Both the position numbers and the translations under genes were made by a program. Below the pieces are notes generated by a model. It was given only the letters and a program-made list of their open reading frames with translations, ran no database searches and was not told the DNA's origin. Of a stretch of 64,000 nucleotides of DNA, positions 39,474 to 48,997 are shown piece after piece; positions within the stretch are counted from its first letter, which is position 1, and every line of letters begins with the position of its first letter. The DNA is from Clostridiaceae bacterium (lineage in GTDB: Bacteria; Bacillota; Clostridia; Lachnospirales; Lachnospiraceae): the NCBI GenBank assembly GCA_009911305.1, contig QXXC01000001.1, positions 124,001 through 188,000 of the forward strand, given 5' to 3'.

Positions 39474-39959
39474 ATGCATTTTAAAACGTTTTTCTGTGCG
39501 GCGCTGTTTACTGTCATGCTGTCAGTACATGCCGCGGCCGGGGAGCATACTGCGCAGATGGTTGGTTTTTCAGTGGAATCAGGCGATTCGTCTGCGATTC
39601 GTCTGACGAGCCAGAAGGTAATTACAGAGTCCTTTTCTTTTAAGCTGCCAAAGGGCTGGGACGGCCAGTGCGTCCTTGTTCCGTATGAGGATGGGTGCGA
39701 TGTCTTTGACAGGGCCGCCTATGAACAGGATGGATCAGGACTTCTCTTTACGATTGCCTGTTATGAGAATATTGAGTCTGAGGAACTGAAAGAATATACG
39801 ATTCTGGGCTTCTGCGATGATAAGACCTATGTTCTTGAGTCCTATTACGAAGATTTGTATGAGGACGCTGAGAACAGCGCGTCTCTGAACTGCGAGGAAG
39901 CGGCCAGGCTTATAAAGAAAAGCTTTGTTTCCTATATAAAAGAAGAAGCCACGGAATAA
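39474..39959 (+). CDS. Secreted protein of unknown function
   Basis: 161 residues. A cleavable signal peptide is likely (HFKTFFCAALFTVMLSVHAAAG, cut near AAA-GEH). The mature part is acidic and has no known motif; it contains SFSFKLPKGWDGQCVLVPYEDGCDVFDRAAYE and ends in a short helix with LIKKSFVSYI. A purine-rich GGGGG stretch is the only ribosome-binding candidate. Monocistronic with its own promoter and terminator. Confidence 0.7.
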   Translation: MHFKTFFCAALFTVMLSVHAAAGEHTAQMVGFSVESGDSSAIRLTSQKVITESFSFKLPKGWDGQCVLVPYEDGCDVFDRAAYEQDGSGLLFTIACYENIESEELKEYTILGFCDDKTYVLESYYEDLYEDAENSASLNCEEAARLIKKSFVSYIKEEATE

Positions 39960-39996
39960 AGCGCTGCTGTTTACGTGATATCACATGATTTTGCAG

Positions 39997-40036
39997 GCCC
40001 GGAAGTTCTGTTAAAAAGAGAACTCCGGGCTTTGTT
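39997..40036 (+). terminator. Terminator of secreted-protein gene
   Basis: GCCCGGAAGTTCT pairs with AGAACTCCGGGC (one bulged A), loop about 10 nt, then TTTGTTT on the plus strand. Confidence 0.8.
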
Positions 40037-40098
40037 TCATATGCAGGTCTGTTGTCGGTTATTTCCAATCAGGCATGTGGGTTATATGATTTAACCTG

Positions 40099-41382
40099 TT
40101 ACCGAATCCCCTTTAAAAGCCACCCATACGCATCCACCGCCACCCTAAGCTCTGCTTCCGCGGCGATCCCGGACGCTTTTTTCTGCCAATACTCCGCAGC
40201 TCCCTGAAGATAAGCGCTTTTGTTGATCACGCCCGCCTGATATTTCGTCTGCAGAGCGCTGTAATCCTTGTCGGCTGCAGCAGATGCGGCCGCCGCCGCG
40301 TCCCGCTTCAGGCTTAAGGCTGCGATTTCCTGATACTGCTCATCCAGCGACAGGCTTGCCGCCCCTTCTGCCTCCTCTAGCTGCTGGCTGCGCAGCTTCC
40401 TCTGTGTGTCTCCCTGCGCTTTGGAGCGCTTCACGGATTTGACGGTGGAATCGGCAATGACCGCCATCTCTTTATCCTCCTGCGGATGGATTTGCGACAA
40501 TTCCTCTGCTGTCGCCTGCGGGATTTCTCCCAGACGGATATCCGCGCTTCCCCCGCCTTCTTTTCCCAGCATAATCAGGAGCTGGCGTTTCAGGCGATCC
40601 GCGTTGTCCTTTGCCGACTGGCTGGCGTTTTTGGCGGAAAGAAGGTTCTTTCCCGCGGTTAAAACCTCCTCCTGCGTGGCGAGCCCCGCCGCTTTCATGG
40701 AGACCGTCCGGTCATATGCGGCCTGGCTGGCGCTCTCACGGGCGGCGGCGCTCACGGCCTGGGCCTCCATCGCCCTGCAGGAGGCCATGAGGGACTGGGC
40801 CGATTTCACCAGCGTCCATATGGCCTGCTCTCTGGACCACTCGCTGGAGCGCGAGTTTAAGGATGTGATGCTTTGCTTCATCTGTCCGGCCGAGGAGGAC
40901 AGGATGGCCGCGCTCTGCTCATAGGAGGCGATCAGAGACGCCTCGCCGCCCTCATCCTCCAGCTCATCTGCCTTATTCAGCATATCGCGCCCGGCGCTTG
41001 CGAAGGAATCATAGGCTGTCTGGTACATTTCCAGACTGGCTGCGTAGCTGGCCTGCTGGTTGAGCGCCTGGCTGTTCCCGGTGCGGATCAGGGCCTCCAG
41101 CTCTCTGTACTCAATGACCGAATCGTTTAATTCCTCCTGGGTAAAGCCGGACGCCCCGTCCGCGCCGGATGAAGCGGCCTGGCCCTCTTCCCCGCTCTCC
41201 TCCTCTCCGCCTCCAAGCCCCGGCCCCTCTGCCGGGCCAAAGTCGGTCTCTGTTCCTGAAATCAGGGGGCCCGACGCCCATGCCTGATGCATCGGGACAA
41301 ACGTCAGGCTAAAGAGCAGGCAAAGGAAGCCGCACAGGAGCAGGCGGACATTATGTTTCTGTGATTGTCTGGTTCGTTTCAA
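40099..41382 (-). CDS. TolC-family-like protein, copy 2 of the RND operon
   Basis: 427 residues: a signal peptide (VRLLLCGFLCLLFSLTFVPMHQAWA), a short Gly/Glu-rich stretch (about 45-75), then long Ala/Ser/Gln-rich coiled-coil helices with the repeated-half pattern of outer-membrane efflux proteins (KAAGLATQEEVLTAGKNLLSAKNASQSAKDN; KYQAGVINKSAYLQGAAEYWQKKA). Translation starts at TTG 41382, eight bases after AGGAGG. It is the last gene after MFP, RND and the first TolC-like gene. In an organism without an outer membrane its role is unclear; it may form a cell-wall-spanning helical conduit or adaptor. Confidence 0.72.
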   Translation of the reverse strand: MKRTRQSQKHNVRLLLCGFLCLLFSLTFVPMHQAWASGPLISGTETDFGPAEGPGLGGGEEESGEEGQAASSGADGASGFTQEELNDSVIEYRELEALIRTGNSQALNQQASYAASLEMYQTAYDSFASAGRDMLNKADELEDEGGEASLIASYEQSAAILSSSAGQMKQSITSLNSRSSEWSREQAIWTLVKSAQSLMASCRAMEAQAVSAAARESASQAAYDRTVSMKAAGLATQEEVLTAGKNLLSAKNASQSAKDNADRLKRQLLIMLGKEGGGSADIRLGEIPQATAEELSQIHPQEDKEMAVIADSTVKSVKRSKAQGDTQRKLRSQQLEEAEGAASLSLDEQYQEIAALSLKRDAAAAASAAADKDYSALQTKYQAGVINKSAYLQGAAEYWQKKASGIAAEAELRVAVDAYGWLLKGIR

Positions 41383-41397
41383 ATTAACTGCCTCCTG

Positions 41398-42600
41398 TCA
41401 CACGGATGAAGCCAGGCCGTCCACGGCCCACTGATACGCAAGCTGGGCCGTAAGGAGCGACAGGGCCGCTTTGTCAAGCTCTGCTCTGGCAGCCGCATAG
41501 GAATAAGCCTGGCTCTGATAGCTGTTCGCGCTGATGGTTCCCGCCGCCTTCTTGCGCTCTGCGGACTGCATGCCCGTTTCCTCCAGGGCGAAGCTCTCCT
41601 TTGCCTGGGCGTACTGGTTTTCCGAGAGGAGAAGGCTCTGCCACGCAGAACGGACATTGGATTTTACCGCCTCCTCGCTGCTTTTCAGCGTGGTCTCATA
41701 GCTCCTCTGCACGGTTCCCACACGGGCGTTTTTGACCTGCCGGTTTAAAATTTTCAGATCGTAGTTATTTTCCACTGCCTTTGCGATGTCCTCTTCCAGG
41801 TTTATCCGCGCGCTCATGGAAGCCTCCGGCTCCGGGAGCGTGCTGATCTCCACCTCGTCTCCGTAGTTCCATCCCAGCATCAGGCAGAGGTTTTCCCGGA
41901 TCGATGCGATGCTTCCTTCCGTCTCTGTCACGGCGGCCTGAGCCGTTAAAAGCGTTTCCTGGGCGTTTAAGATATCCGTCTGGGCAGCCGTTCCGGCTGC
42001 GGCCCTGGTCCGGGCCGTCTCGTAGTCTTTTCTGGCTTTTTCGACCTCATTGTTCCGGGTCTGCAGGGAAACGACCGCGTTCCAGTAGGAGATCATCTGC
42101 TGCTGGGCAGACTGGACCAGCCCTTTTTCCGTCTTCATGTATCCCCAAAGGACCGTATCCGAATCAGCCACATTTTTGTCCCCCTGCTCCATCATCTGAT
42201 CCGCTGAGCGCTCGCTGGAATGAGCCGCCGCCAGCCGGGATCCGTAGTTTTCCTCGTCCGAATCGGGATACTCGATGCTGTCGTAAATCTCCTCCGCCGT
42301 ATCGTAATAGCCCTGGGCGATCTCCTCGCTGTCCTTTCCCTTGTAATCCTGATATTCAATAGCATTTTTCTTTACTGTGCTGTTATACTCATGGATCAGA
42401 TCCGCGATCTCGTCAAACTCCAGCTTATTGTCGCGCAGGGAGGCCCATTTCTCCTCTGAATAGGCAAAGGGCGGGCTGTCTGCCAGAGCCGTAAGCGGAG
42501 CAGGGACGGCAAGGGAAAGGCCGGCGGCGCAAAAGGCGGCCGCTATATACGCATTCCCTGGCCTGCGTCTCTTTTTCTTTCTGACTGCGTTTCGGTTCAT
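41398..42600 (-). CDS. TolC-family-like protein, copy 1 of the RND operon
   Basis: 400 residues with a signal peptide (NAYIAAAFCAAGLSLAVPAPLTALA) and coiled-coil TolC/OEP-type halves (KARKDYETARTRAAAGTAAQTDILNAQETLLTAQAAV; ERKKAAGTISANSYQSQAYSYAAARAELDKAALSLLTAQLAYQWAVDG). ATG 42600 (MNRNAV) has AAAGGTG about 8 bases upstream. It lies 23 bp after the RND gene and 15 bp before the second TolC-like gene. Both keep the pattern of family helices but lack an obvious beta-barrel segment. Confidence 0.75.
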   Translation of the reverse strand: MNRNAVRKKKRRRPGNAYIAAAFCAAGLSLAVPAPLTALADSPPFAYSEEKWASLRDNKLEFDEIADLIHEYNSTVKKNAIEYQDYKGKDSEEIAQGYYDTAEEIYDSIEYPDSDEENYGSRLAAAHSSERSADQMMEQGDKNVADSDTVLWGYMKTEKGLVQSAQQQMISYWNAVVSLQTRNNEVEKARKDYETARTRAAAGTAAQTDILNAQETLLTAQAAVTETEGSIASIRENLCLMLGWNYGDEVEISTLPEPEASMSARINLEEDIAKAVENNYDLKILNRQVKNARVGTVQRSYETTLKSSEEAVKSNVRSAWQSLLLSENQYAQAKESFALEETGMQSAERKKAAGTISANSYQSQAYSYAAARAELDKAALSLLTAQLAYQWAVDGLASSV

Positions 42601-42623
42601 TACCTTATCACCTTTCATTCTGT

Positions 42624-45600
42624 TTAATCGACATCCGCCGCGATTTCCTTATGACGGCGGCTCAGCAGGCTATAGTAAACCGGCAGCATGAGGAGCGCCA
42701 CGGCCACGCCGGCCGTGAGGCCTCCGATGTCCACGACGGCCAGTCCCTGCGTAGTGGATCCGCTGCCTCCGATGCCCATGGCCATGGGGATCATGGACAG
42801 AATGGTGGTCAGGCTGGTCATCAGGATCGGCCGGATACGGGTCGCTCCCGCTTCGATCAGGGCGCTTCTCATATCCATGGTCTGCCGGTACTGATTGACT
42901 GTATCCACATACAGGATCCCGTTATTGACCACCGTTCCCACCAGAACCAGAAAGCCCAGCAGGGAAGTCATGCTGATGCTCACGCCAGCCAGCTTTAAAA
43001 GGCCGAATGAGCCCACCAGGCTGAAGGGGATGGTGGTCATAACCATAAAGGAGAACTTCGGCGACTCAAACTGGGCGGACATGACCACAAATACAAGAAA
43101 TACAGCCAGGCCGATCGCCCTGTACAGGGAGCCGAATTCCTCCTGCATCATCCGGTCGCGGCTGTTTGTCCCCAGCGTGATGGTTCCCGTCAGATTTGGT
43201 GAGACGACCTCGCTGTCCACTGCGGCCTTCACATTGCCTCCGGTGTAATCCGCGCTGATCGTCACCTCGTAGGCCTTATCCGTCTTGGAAATGGAGGACG
43301 GGCTGTCTTTGTAAATCACTTCCGCCACGTCGCCAAGGGCTACCGAACCGCCCCTCTGATCCGTGAGAATAATGTCCTCCACCTGGCTGACCGTCCGGTA
43401 TTCCCCCTCCGGATATTCGACCTGCACACTCACATCCTCGCCGTCCACGGTCAGTGTGGTTGCCTTTACGCCGCTTAACATCTGGCTGACCGAGGAACCA
43501 ATGCCCGCAGCCGTCATGCCATGCGCCTTTGCCATCACCGGATCCACCTGGATCGTCACAATCGGGGCCGTGTTTTCCACACTGGAATGGACGTTAATGA
43601 CATCCGTGCGCCCGGTGAGCTCCTGTACGATCTGATCCGCTGTTTCCTTCAGCTCATCATACTGCGTCCCGTGCAGAATCACCTGATACCCTCTCTGGCG
43701 CCCCATAAAGCTCATGGAAGTCGAGGCCGATACGTCAATGCTGCAGTTTTCAATCCCGTCCATTTCCTTCTGCCACAGATCCGCCACATCCTCTGTATCC
43801 ATTGTCCGGTCCTCAGACAGGTAGGCTGTGATCGTGCCGCTGTCGTTATTAAACCGCAGCATGTAGGATTCAACCTGATCGCTGGCGGCCACGACGGCCT
43901 CCGCCTGGTTCAGGGCGTCATGGACCTTTTCTGTCAGAAGGCCCGGCCTGGTTTCGATGCTGACGCTGACTGTGCCCGTATCGTCTGAGGTCATCAGCTC
44001 TGTCTCCATCCCCGAAGCCAGAACCACAGTCCCGATCAGGATTCCCACTGACACAGCCATCACAAGCGCCCTGTGGTTTAAAAGCGGTTCCATTGCCCTA
44101 CGGTAAAAACGCTGCAGCCGCTCTATGGGCGCGTTCATCAGCGCGCGTCCCGTTTCTGTTGGCTTATAGAACAGATAGCACAGCGGAACAATCGTCATGG
44201 CCGAGATGAGAGAGGCCAGCATACAGAATACAACCGTATAGCCCAGAGGCTTAAACATCTGCCCTGTCATGCCGCTGATGGAGGCCAGGGGCAGGAATAC
44301 GACGCAGGTTGTAATTGTGGAGCCAATAATCGAATTCAGCACAATCCCGGTTCCCTCAAGGGCTGCCTTCGAGTAGCCGAGCGCCCCCTTGTCACGGCTG
44401 TCAGCCGTAGCCCTGAAGCAGCTCTCCAGCACAACGATCGAGTTATCCACCATCATGCCCACGCCCAGCACCAGGGCGCTCATGGTAATGACGTTCAGGG
44501 AAAAGCCCATCTGCGTCATGGCAATCAATGATAAAAGGATGGAGGTGGGAATTGAGCTTCCCACAATCAGGGACGCCTTATAGTCGCCGAAAAACAGAAA
44601 AATGATCGCCATTGAAATCCCGACGGCCATCACCATGGTCTGGGCCACCTCAATCAGAGAATCCAGTATCGTATCCGATGTATCCCTGGCCACCTCAATG
44701 CCCAGATCCGCGTCATCGGCCAGAAGCGTCCCGATTGTTTTGTGAACCGCATCCGAAACCTCCATATCGGTACTGCTCTGCTGCTTCTGGATGGAAATCG
44801 AGATCGTTTCCTGCCCGTTGTAGCGCGAAACGCCTCCCCGTTCCTCCTCTGCCTCATAGATATCCGCCACATCACACAGGGAAATCAGCTCCCCTGTGGG
44901 TGTTGCAATGGGAATGTCGCGAAGCTCATCCGCCTGCTTCGTCTCCAGGGAGGTGGTGACGGAAAGCTCCAGATTGCCGGAAACCGCTGATCCGGACGGA
45001 TAAGCCAGATTGGAGCTGCTGATCGCGGATGTAATGTCACTCATGCTGACCTTGTACTGCGCCATCTTTTCCGACATCAGCTCCACCCTGATATATCTCG
45101 AGGATCCGCCCATGGTATCCACGCTGGCCACGGAGGAGATCCGCTCGAACTCAGGTACAATCGTCTGATCCACATAGTCATAGAGATTTTCCTTTTTGCT
45201 GTGGCTGACGGAAAGCATCATGCTCGTGCCGGAGTTCATGTTCATTTCCATAATAGACGGCTCTACATCGTCCGGAAGGCCCCGGATGCTGTCTACCTTC
45301 TTTTTCAGCTCGTCGTAGGCCTCATCCATATCTGTGCCGTAGTCATATTCCAGCATGACCCTGGAACGGCCTTCGCTGGAGGTGGAGCTTAAGCTCTTAA
45401 CGCCTTCTAATGTTGAAACTGCGTCCTCAATCGGCTGCGTCACCAGCTCGTCAACATCCTCCGGGCCCGCCCCCGAGTAGGAGGCGCTGATAATCATCAT
45501 CGGCGTTTCCATCTCCGGCATCTGTTCCAGCTTTGCGGAAAAGACGGAGGAAATGCCGAATACAATCAGGCACAGAAGCCCCATAATCGTTGTGACCGGG

Positions 45601-45629
45601 TGCTTCAGCACATATCTTGTAATGCTCAT
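42624..45629 (-). CDS. RND-family efflux permease (HAE/AcrB type)
   Basis: Proton-driven exporter, 1001 residues with 12 membrane helices and two large extracytoplasmic loops. The proton-relay Asp segment LVLGVGMMVDNSIVVLE in TM4, the second-half GFLVLVGTVVNNGILYVDTVNQYRQTMDMRSALIEAGATRIRPILMTSLTTILSM and the N-terminal YVLKHPVTTIMGLLCLIVFG are typical. GGAGG lies before the ATG. It is in an operon with a membrane-fusion protein and two TolC-like proteins, divergent from a two-component system. Substrate unknown; antimicrobial or lipid-like compounds are plausible. Confidence 0.95.
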   Translation of the reverse strand: MSITRYVLKHPVTTIMGLLCLIVFGISSVFSAKLEQMPEMETPMMIISASYSGAGPEDVDELVTQPIEDAVSTLEGVKSLSSTSSEGRSRVMLEYDYGTDMDEAYDELKKKVDSIRGLPDDVEPSIMEMNMNSGTSMMLSVSHSKKENLYDYVDQTIVPEFERISSVASVDTMGGSSRYIRVELMSEKMAQYKVSMSDITSAISSSNLAYPSGSAVSGNLELSVTTSLETKQADELRDIPIATPTGELISLCDVADIYEAEEERGGVSRYNGQETISISIQKQQSSTDMEVSDAVHKTIGTLLADDADLGIEVARDTSDTILDSLIEVAQTMVMAVGISMAIIFLFFGDYKASLIVGSSIPTSILLSLIAMTQMGFSLNVITMSALVLGVGMMVDNSIVVLESCFRATADSRDKGALGYSKAALEGTGIVLNSIIGSTITTCVVFLPLASISGMTGQMFKPLGYTVVFCMLASLISAMTIVPLCYLFYKPTETGRALMNAPIERLQRFYRRAMEPLLNHRALVMAVSVGILIGTVVLASGMETELMTSDDTGTVSVSIETRPGLLTEKVHDALNQAEAVVAASDQVESYMLRFNNDSGTITAYLSEDRTMDTEDVADLWQKEMDGIENCSIDVSASTSMSFMGRQRGYQVILHGTQYDELKETADQIVQELTGRTDVINVHSSVENTAPIVTIQVDPVMAKAHGMTAAGIGSSVSQMLSGVKATTLTVDGEDVSVQVEYPEGEYRTVSQVEDIILTDQRGGSVALGDVAEVIYKDSPSSISKTDKAYEVTISADYTGGNVKAAVDSEVVSPNLTGTITLGTNSRDRMMQEEFGSLYRAIGLAVFLVFVVMSAQFESPKFSFMVMTTIPFSLVGSFGLLKLAGVSISMTSLLGFLVLVGTVVNNGILYVDTVNQYRQTMDMRSALIEAGATRIRPILMTSLTTILSMIPMAMGIGGSGSTTQGLAVVDIGGLTAGVAVALLMLPVYYSLLSRRHKEIAADVD

Positions 45630-45646
45630 ACTGCTTTCCTCCCGTC

Positions 45647-46939
45647 CTACTGGTTTTGTCCCGGCGCGCCCCTCCGGCCGCCGTTATCCTGCCTGTTCTC
45701 TGAGCCTCTGTCCCCGTCCGGCCTGTCTGCCCCTGCTTCTCTGCCAGCCTCAGGAGCCATTCCCTTTTCTTTTTCACCCGGCGCGCCGCCGGACGCTGCC
45801 GCGCTCTCTGCCTCTCCTTTTAACTTTACGGTAGAGCCCTCGTAGAGCTGGGAGCTCCAGGTGCTGATCACCATCTCCTCACCCGTGAGACCCGAAAGGA
45901 TCTGCGCGCGCTCCGAATCATAAAGCCCTACCTCCACCTGCTGCTTATGTACGGTTCCATCCTCATACAGATACACATTTCCCACGCTGTTGTTATAATA
46001 AACGGCATCTACAGGAACGGTCATCACGTTCTCGGCCCGGTCAGACACAACCGTCACCTTTACCGTGCTGCCAGTCGCAATACTTCCCGCTTCCGGAAGC
46101 TCTGCCTTTACCTTAAAAAGACCGTTTGTCTCGTCCGCCATTGTGCTCACATCGCTGATGCTGCCCTGGTATTCCTCGCCGTTCTTCCGGATCGTGATCG
46201 CATCTCCCTGTTTCAGTTTTGCCACCACCCGTTCCGTCACATAAAAGGACACCCGCTTTTCCCCCTCGCCGGAAATCACGCAGAGCTGCGCATTCTGGCT
46301 CACCCGGTCAAAGGTTTCAATATCACACGTCTCAATCCGGCCCCCGATCGGCGCTGTTACCGAGCTGTATTCCACCTGCCGCTCATAATTAAGCTTTGCC
46401 GAATCATACTGGAGCTTTGCTGTCTTCACCTTATTCTGGTACTGCTCCCACTCCTGATCCGAGATATCCCCGCCCTGGTACAAAAGCTGCATCCTCGATA
46501 AGGTGCTCTGGGCCTCAGATAAGCTCACCGCCGCAGAATCCATGGAGTTCTTAGCGCTCTCCACCTGATCCGTATCGATCGTACATAAAAGCTGCCCGGC
46601 CTCCACCGTATCCCCGGCCTTTACCAGGACCGAAGTCACATCGCCTCCGGCCTTTGCGTACACATACACCACATCCGACGGTTCCACGGTTCCGGAAAGG
46701 CTGGCCGTGCGCTCAATCGTCCCCGGCTGCGGCTTCTCCGCATGGACCGTGGAGACATTGTTCATCTGTCCGCCCCCCATTCCTCCCGGGAGCGCCCCGC
46801 CCTGTTGCATTCCTTTTCCTCCCGACGCCTTCGCTGCCATTGCCAGCGCAACAGCCGTCACGGCCAGAAGGCCCGCAGCCGAAAGCCATTTATGGCGTTT
46901 CACCGCATCCCAGCATGAAGCTGACTTTCTGTTTTCCAT
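45647..46939 (-). CDS. RND efflux adaptor (membrane-fusion protein)
   Basis: 430 residues. An N-terminal signal-anchor (WLSAAGLLAVTAVALAMAAKA) is followed by a Gly/Met-rich linker, a lipoyl-like half (TVEPSDVVYVYAKAGGDVTSVLVKAGDTVEAGQLLCTID), a short coiled-coil hairpin (about 120-175), a second lipoyl half and beta-barrel, and a low-complexity Glu/Gly/Arg-rich tail (about 380-430). First gene of the operon. The promoter region carries four 11-bp direct repeats that look like response-regulator boxes. Confidence 0.93.
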   Translation of the reverse strand: MENRKSASCWDAVKRHKWLSAAGLLAVTAVALAMAAKASGGKGMQQGGALPGGMGGGQMNNVSTVHAEKPQPGTIERTASLSGTVEPSDVVYVYAKAGGDVTSVLVKAGDTVEAGQLLCTIDTDQVESAKNSMDSAAVSLSEAQSTLSRMQLLYQGGDISDQEWEQYQNKVKTAKLQYDSAKLNYERQVEYSSVTAPIGGRIETCDIETFDRVSQNAQLCVISGEGEKRVSFYVTERVVAKLKQGDAITIRKNGEEYQGSISDVSTMADETNGLFKVKAELPEAGSIATGSTVKVTVVSDRAENVMTVPVDAVYYNNSVGNVYLYEDGTVHKQQVEVGLYDSERAQILSGLTGEEMVISTWSSQLYEGSTVKLKGEAESAAASGGAPGEKEKGMAPEAGREAGADRPDGDRGSENRQDNGGRRGAPGQNQ

Positions 46940-47014
46940 TCTTCACATTCCTCTCCGCGAAAGACAGCGCCGTCCGCACGGCCGCCCAGCCGCTGTTATT
47001 TTTCATTCGTGGGA

Positions 47015-47020
47015 AGTATA
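47015..47020 (-). promoter_or_regulatory. -10 element of the RND operon
   Basis: TATACT on the minus strand, about 75 bp upstream of the adaptor ATG. There is no good -35 at the right distance; that position is occupied by the first of four direct repeats, as in activator-dependent promoters. Confidence 0.55.
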
Positions 47021-47031
47021 ACACGTTTGTG

Positions 47032-47075
47032 TAAATCGAAATTTAACTGAATATAAACTGAAGTTAAACGAAAGG
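47032..47075. promoter_or_regulatory. Four 11-bp direct repeats, likely response-regulator boxes
   Basis: TAAATCGAAAT, TTAACTGAATA, TAAACTGAAGT and TAAACGAAAGG follow one another without gaps at 47032, 47043, 47054 and 47065. The 11-bp period puts them on one face of the helix, as for OmpR-family regulators. They abut the -35 position of the RND operon and lie 170 bp upstream of the response-regulator gene. The rest of the 46940-47243 gap holds no gene. Confidence 0.7.
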
Positions 47076-47243
47076 TGAAAAATTTGTGTGTGACATTACT
47101 CTTTTCATTTTAAATCCCTTCGTTTATAATCAGTTTAAATAAATATGGTATGACTTTATCAGCAGCAGCAATGCCTTTCACAGGCACAGGCTGTAGATGT
47201 CATCCGCGGGGCACATCCCCGTTTTAGTCAGGAGGTTACGCTT

Positions 47244-47921
47244 ATGTTTCATATCCTCGTTGTGGAAGACGATTTTAAGCTGCGTTCCCTGTTCTGCACG
47301 GTTCTGACCAACAACGGCTATCTGGCGGTACCGGCGGAAAATGCGGCGCGGGCTCTGGAGCTTCTGGACTCGGAATATATTGATCTGATTATCTCTGATA
47401 TCATGATGCCCGGAATGGACGGATATGCGCTGATCCGAACGCTGCGGGAGAATGGTTATCAGCTCCCTATTCTGATCATCACAGCAAAGGATCGGTTTGA
47501 AGACAAGCAAAAAGGCTTCAGGGCAGGCACAGACGATTATATGGTCAAGCCCATTGATGTCAATGAAATGATTCTGCGGGTGGGCGCACTCCTCAAGCGC
47601 GCCAGAATCGCTACAGAGCGGCGCATCCACTGCGGCGATACGGTTCTGAATTACGATGCTCTGACTGTCACGATAGACGGCCGGGAAACGCTTCTGCCGC
47701 AAAAGGAATTCTATCTTTTATATAAGCTTTTGTCCTACCCCAATAAAATCTTTACCAGGCAGCAGCTTATGGATGAGATATGGGGCATGGATTCCACCAC
47801 GGACGAGCGGACCGTGGATGTCCACATCAACCGCCTGCGGGAGCGTTTCCGGGAGTGCGGCGACTTTCTCATCATGACCGTCCGCGGCCTGGGCTATAAG
47901 GTGGTGAAATCTGAGCCATGA
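47244..47921 (+). CDS. OmpR/PhoB-family response regulator
   Basis: 225 residues. The receiver domain (1-120) has VVEDD, the phosphorylated Asp in LIISDIMMPGMDGY, TAKDR and VKP. The C-terminal winged-helix domain (about 130-225) has LLYKLLSYPNKIFTRQQLMDEIWG and TVDVHINRLRERF. AGGAGG precedes the ATG. Its stop overlaps the kinase start by 4 nt. It is divergent from the RND operon, whose promoter bears 11-bp repeats, so it probably controls that pump. Confidence 0.95.
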   Translation: MFHILVVEDDFKLRSLFCTVLTNNGYLAVPAENAARALELLDSEYIDLIISDIMMPGMDGYALIRTLRENGYQLPILIITAKDRFEDKQKGFRAGTDDYMVKPIDVNEMILRVGALLKRARIATERRIHCGDTVLNYDALTVTIDGRETLLPQKEFYLLYKLLSYPNKIFTRQQLMDEIWGMDSTTDERTVDVHINRLRERFRECGDFLIMTVRGLGYKVVKSEP

Positions 47922-48997
47922 AAAAGAATCACCTGGGGAAACGGTCCCATTCTCACCTTCCCGTTTACTGGCTGGGGCTTCTCATCCTGATTTTCAGCAT
48001 CCTGTCCCTGACGCCGATCATCGTCGGAATGCTGACCTCCTTTTTGGCGGACAGCGAGCCCTGGAAAATCAGACGCCATCTTCCTCCCTGGCTGCGCCAT
48101 ATTTATCCCAGCCTCATCTTTTTCCTGGGAAGCTTAAGCCTCAGCATCCTGATCTCCCTGATCCTGTGGTTTGGGATCCTGGTTCCTCTGGGAAATATAA
48201 GCCGGGCCGCCAAATGTGTGGCAAAGGGCGATTTTTCCGCCCGGGTTGAGCCCTGCCGCTCGCTCCGGGAGCTGAAAGAGCTGACGGATAACTTTAACCG
48301 CATGGTCCAGGAGCTGGGCAGCATTGAATCTCTGCGCAATGATTTTGTCACCACCATTTCGCATGAATTCAAGACGCCCCTGGCTGCTATCGAGGGCTAT
48401 GCCACACTTTTGCAGGATCCGTCCCTTTCCCACAGCCAGGAGAAGGAATATGTCCGCATGATTATCGACAGCACAAGGCAGCTCTCCTCCATGGCCGGAA
48501 ATATCCTCCTTCTCTCCCGCCTGGAACAGCAGGAGATCGTCACGAACCAGTCCTCCTTTAAGCTGGACGAGCAGATCCGCCAGGCCATCCTTATGCTGGA
48601 GCCCCTGTGGGAGAAGAAATGCCTGGATCTGGATATCGAGCTCCCCTCTTTTCGATATTACAGCAACGCAGAGCTCCTGATGCAGATATGGATTAATCTG
48701 ATTCAGAACGCTATCAAGTTCACGCCGCCCGGCGGCACGCTCCGGGTGCGGATGGAAGTTTCCGCCCTGGAAGTGTCGGTTTCTGTCGCAGATACCGGAA
48801 TCGGAATGGATGAAGCGCTGCAGAAACGCATTTTTGAAAAGTTTTACACCCACGCGTCAGATCCGGCGCTGAGCGGAAATGGGCTTGGGCTCTCGATTAC
48901 GAAACGGATCGTGGAATTGCTGCACGGGAGTATTCGTGTGGAAAGCCGGCCGGACGAGGGAAGCTGCTTTACAGTGACGCTGCCGGCAGAGACTTAG
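47918..48997 (+). CDS. Sensor histidine kinase
   Basis: 359 residues. Two membrane helices (about 13-38 and 65-90) flank an outer loop of only about 25-30 residues, suggesting membrane or pump-related sensing rather than a large ligand domain. A HAMP linker follows, then HisKA with the phospho-acceptor in ISHEFKTPLAAIEGYATLL, and HATPase with N-box LIQNAIKFTPPGG, G1 DTGIGMD and G2 GNGLGLSITKRI. The TAG stop (48995-48997) is formed by the left end of the inserted 164-bp repeat element, so the original 3' end may have been altered slightly. Confidence 0.94.
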   Translation: MKKNHLGKRSHSHLPVYWLGLLILIFSILSLTPIIVGMLTSFLADSEPWKIRRHLPPWLRHIYPSLIFFLGSLSLSILISLILWFGILVPLGNISRAAKCVAKGDFSARVEPCRSLRELKELTDNFNRMVQELGSIESLRNDFVTTISHEFKTPLAAIEGYATLLQDPSLSHSQEKEYVRMIIDSTRQLSSMAGNILLLSRLEQQEIVTNQSSFKLDEQIRQAILMLEPLWEKKCLDLDIELPSFRYYSNAELLMQIWINLIQNAIKFTPPGGTLRVRMEVSALEVSVSVADTGIGMDEALQKRIFEKFYTHASDPALSGNGLGLSITKRIVELLHGSIRVESRPDEGSCFTVTLPAET

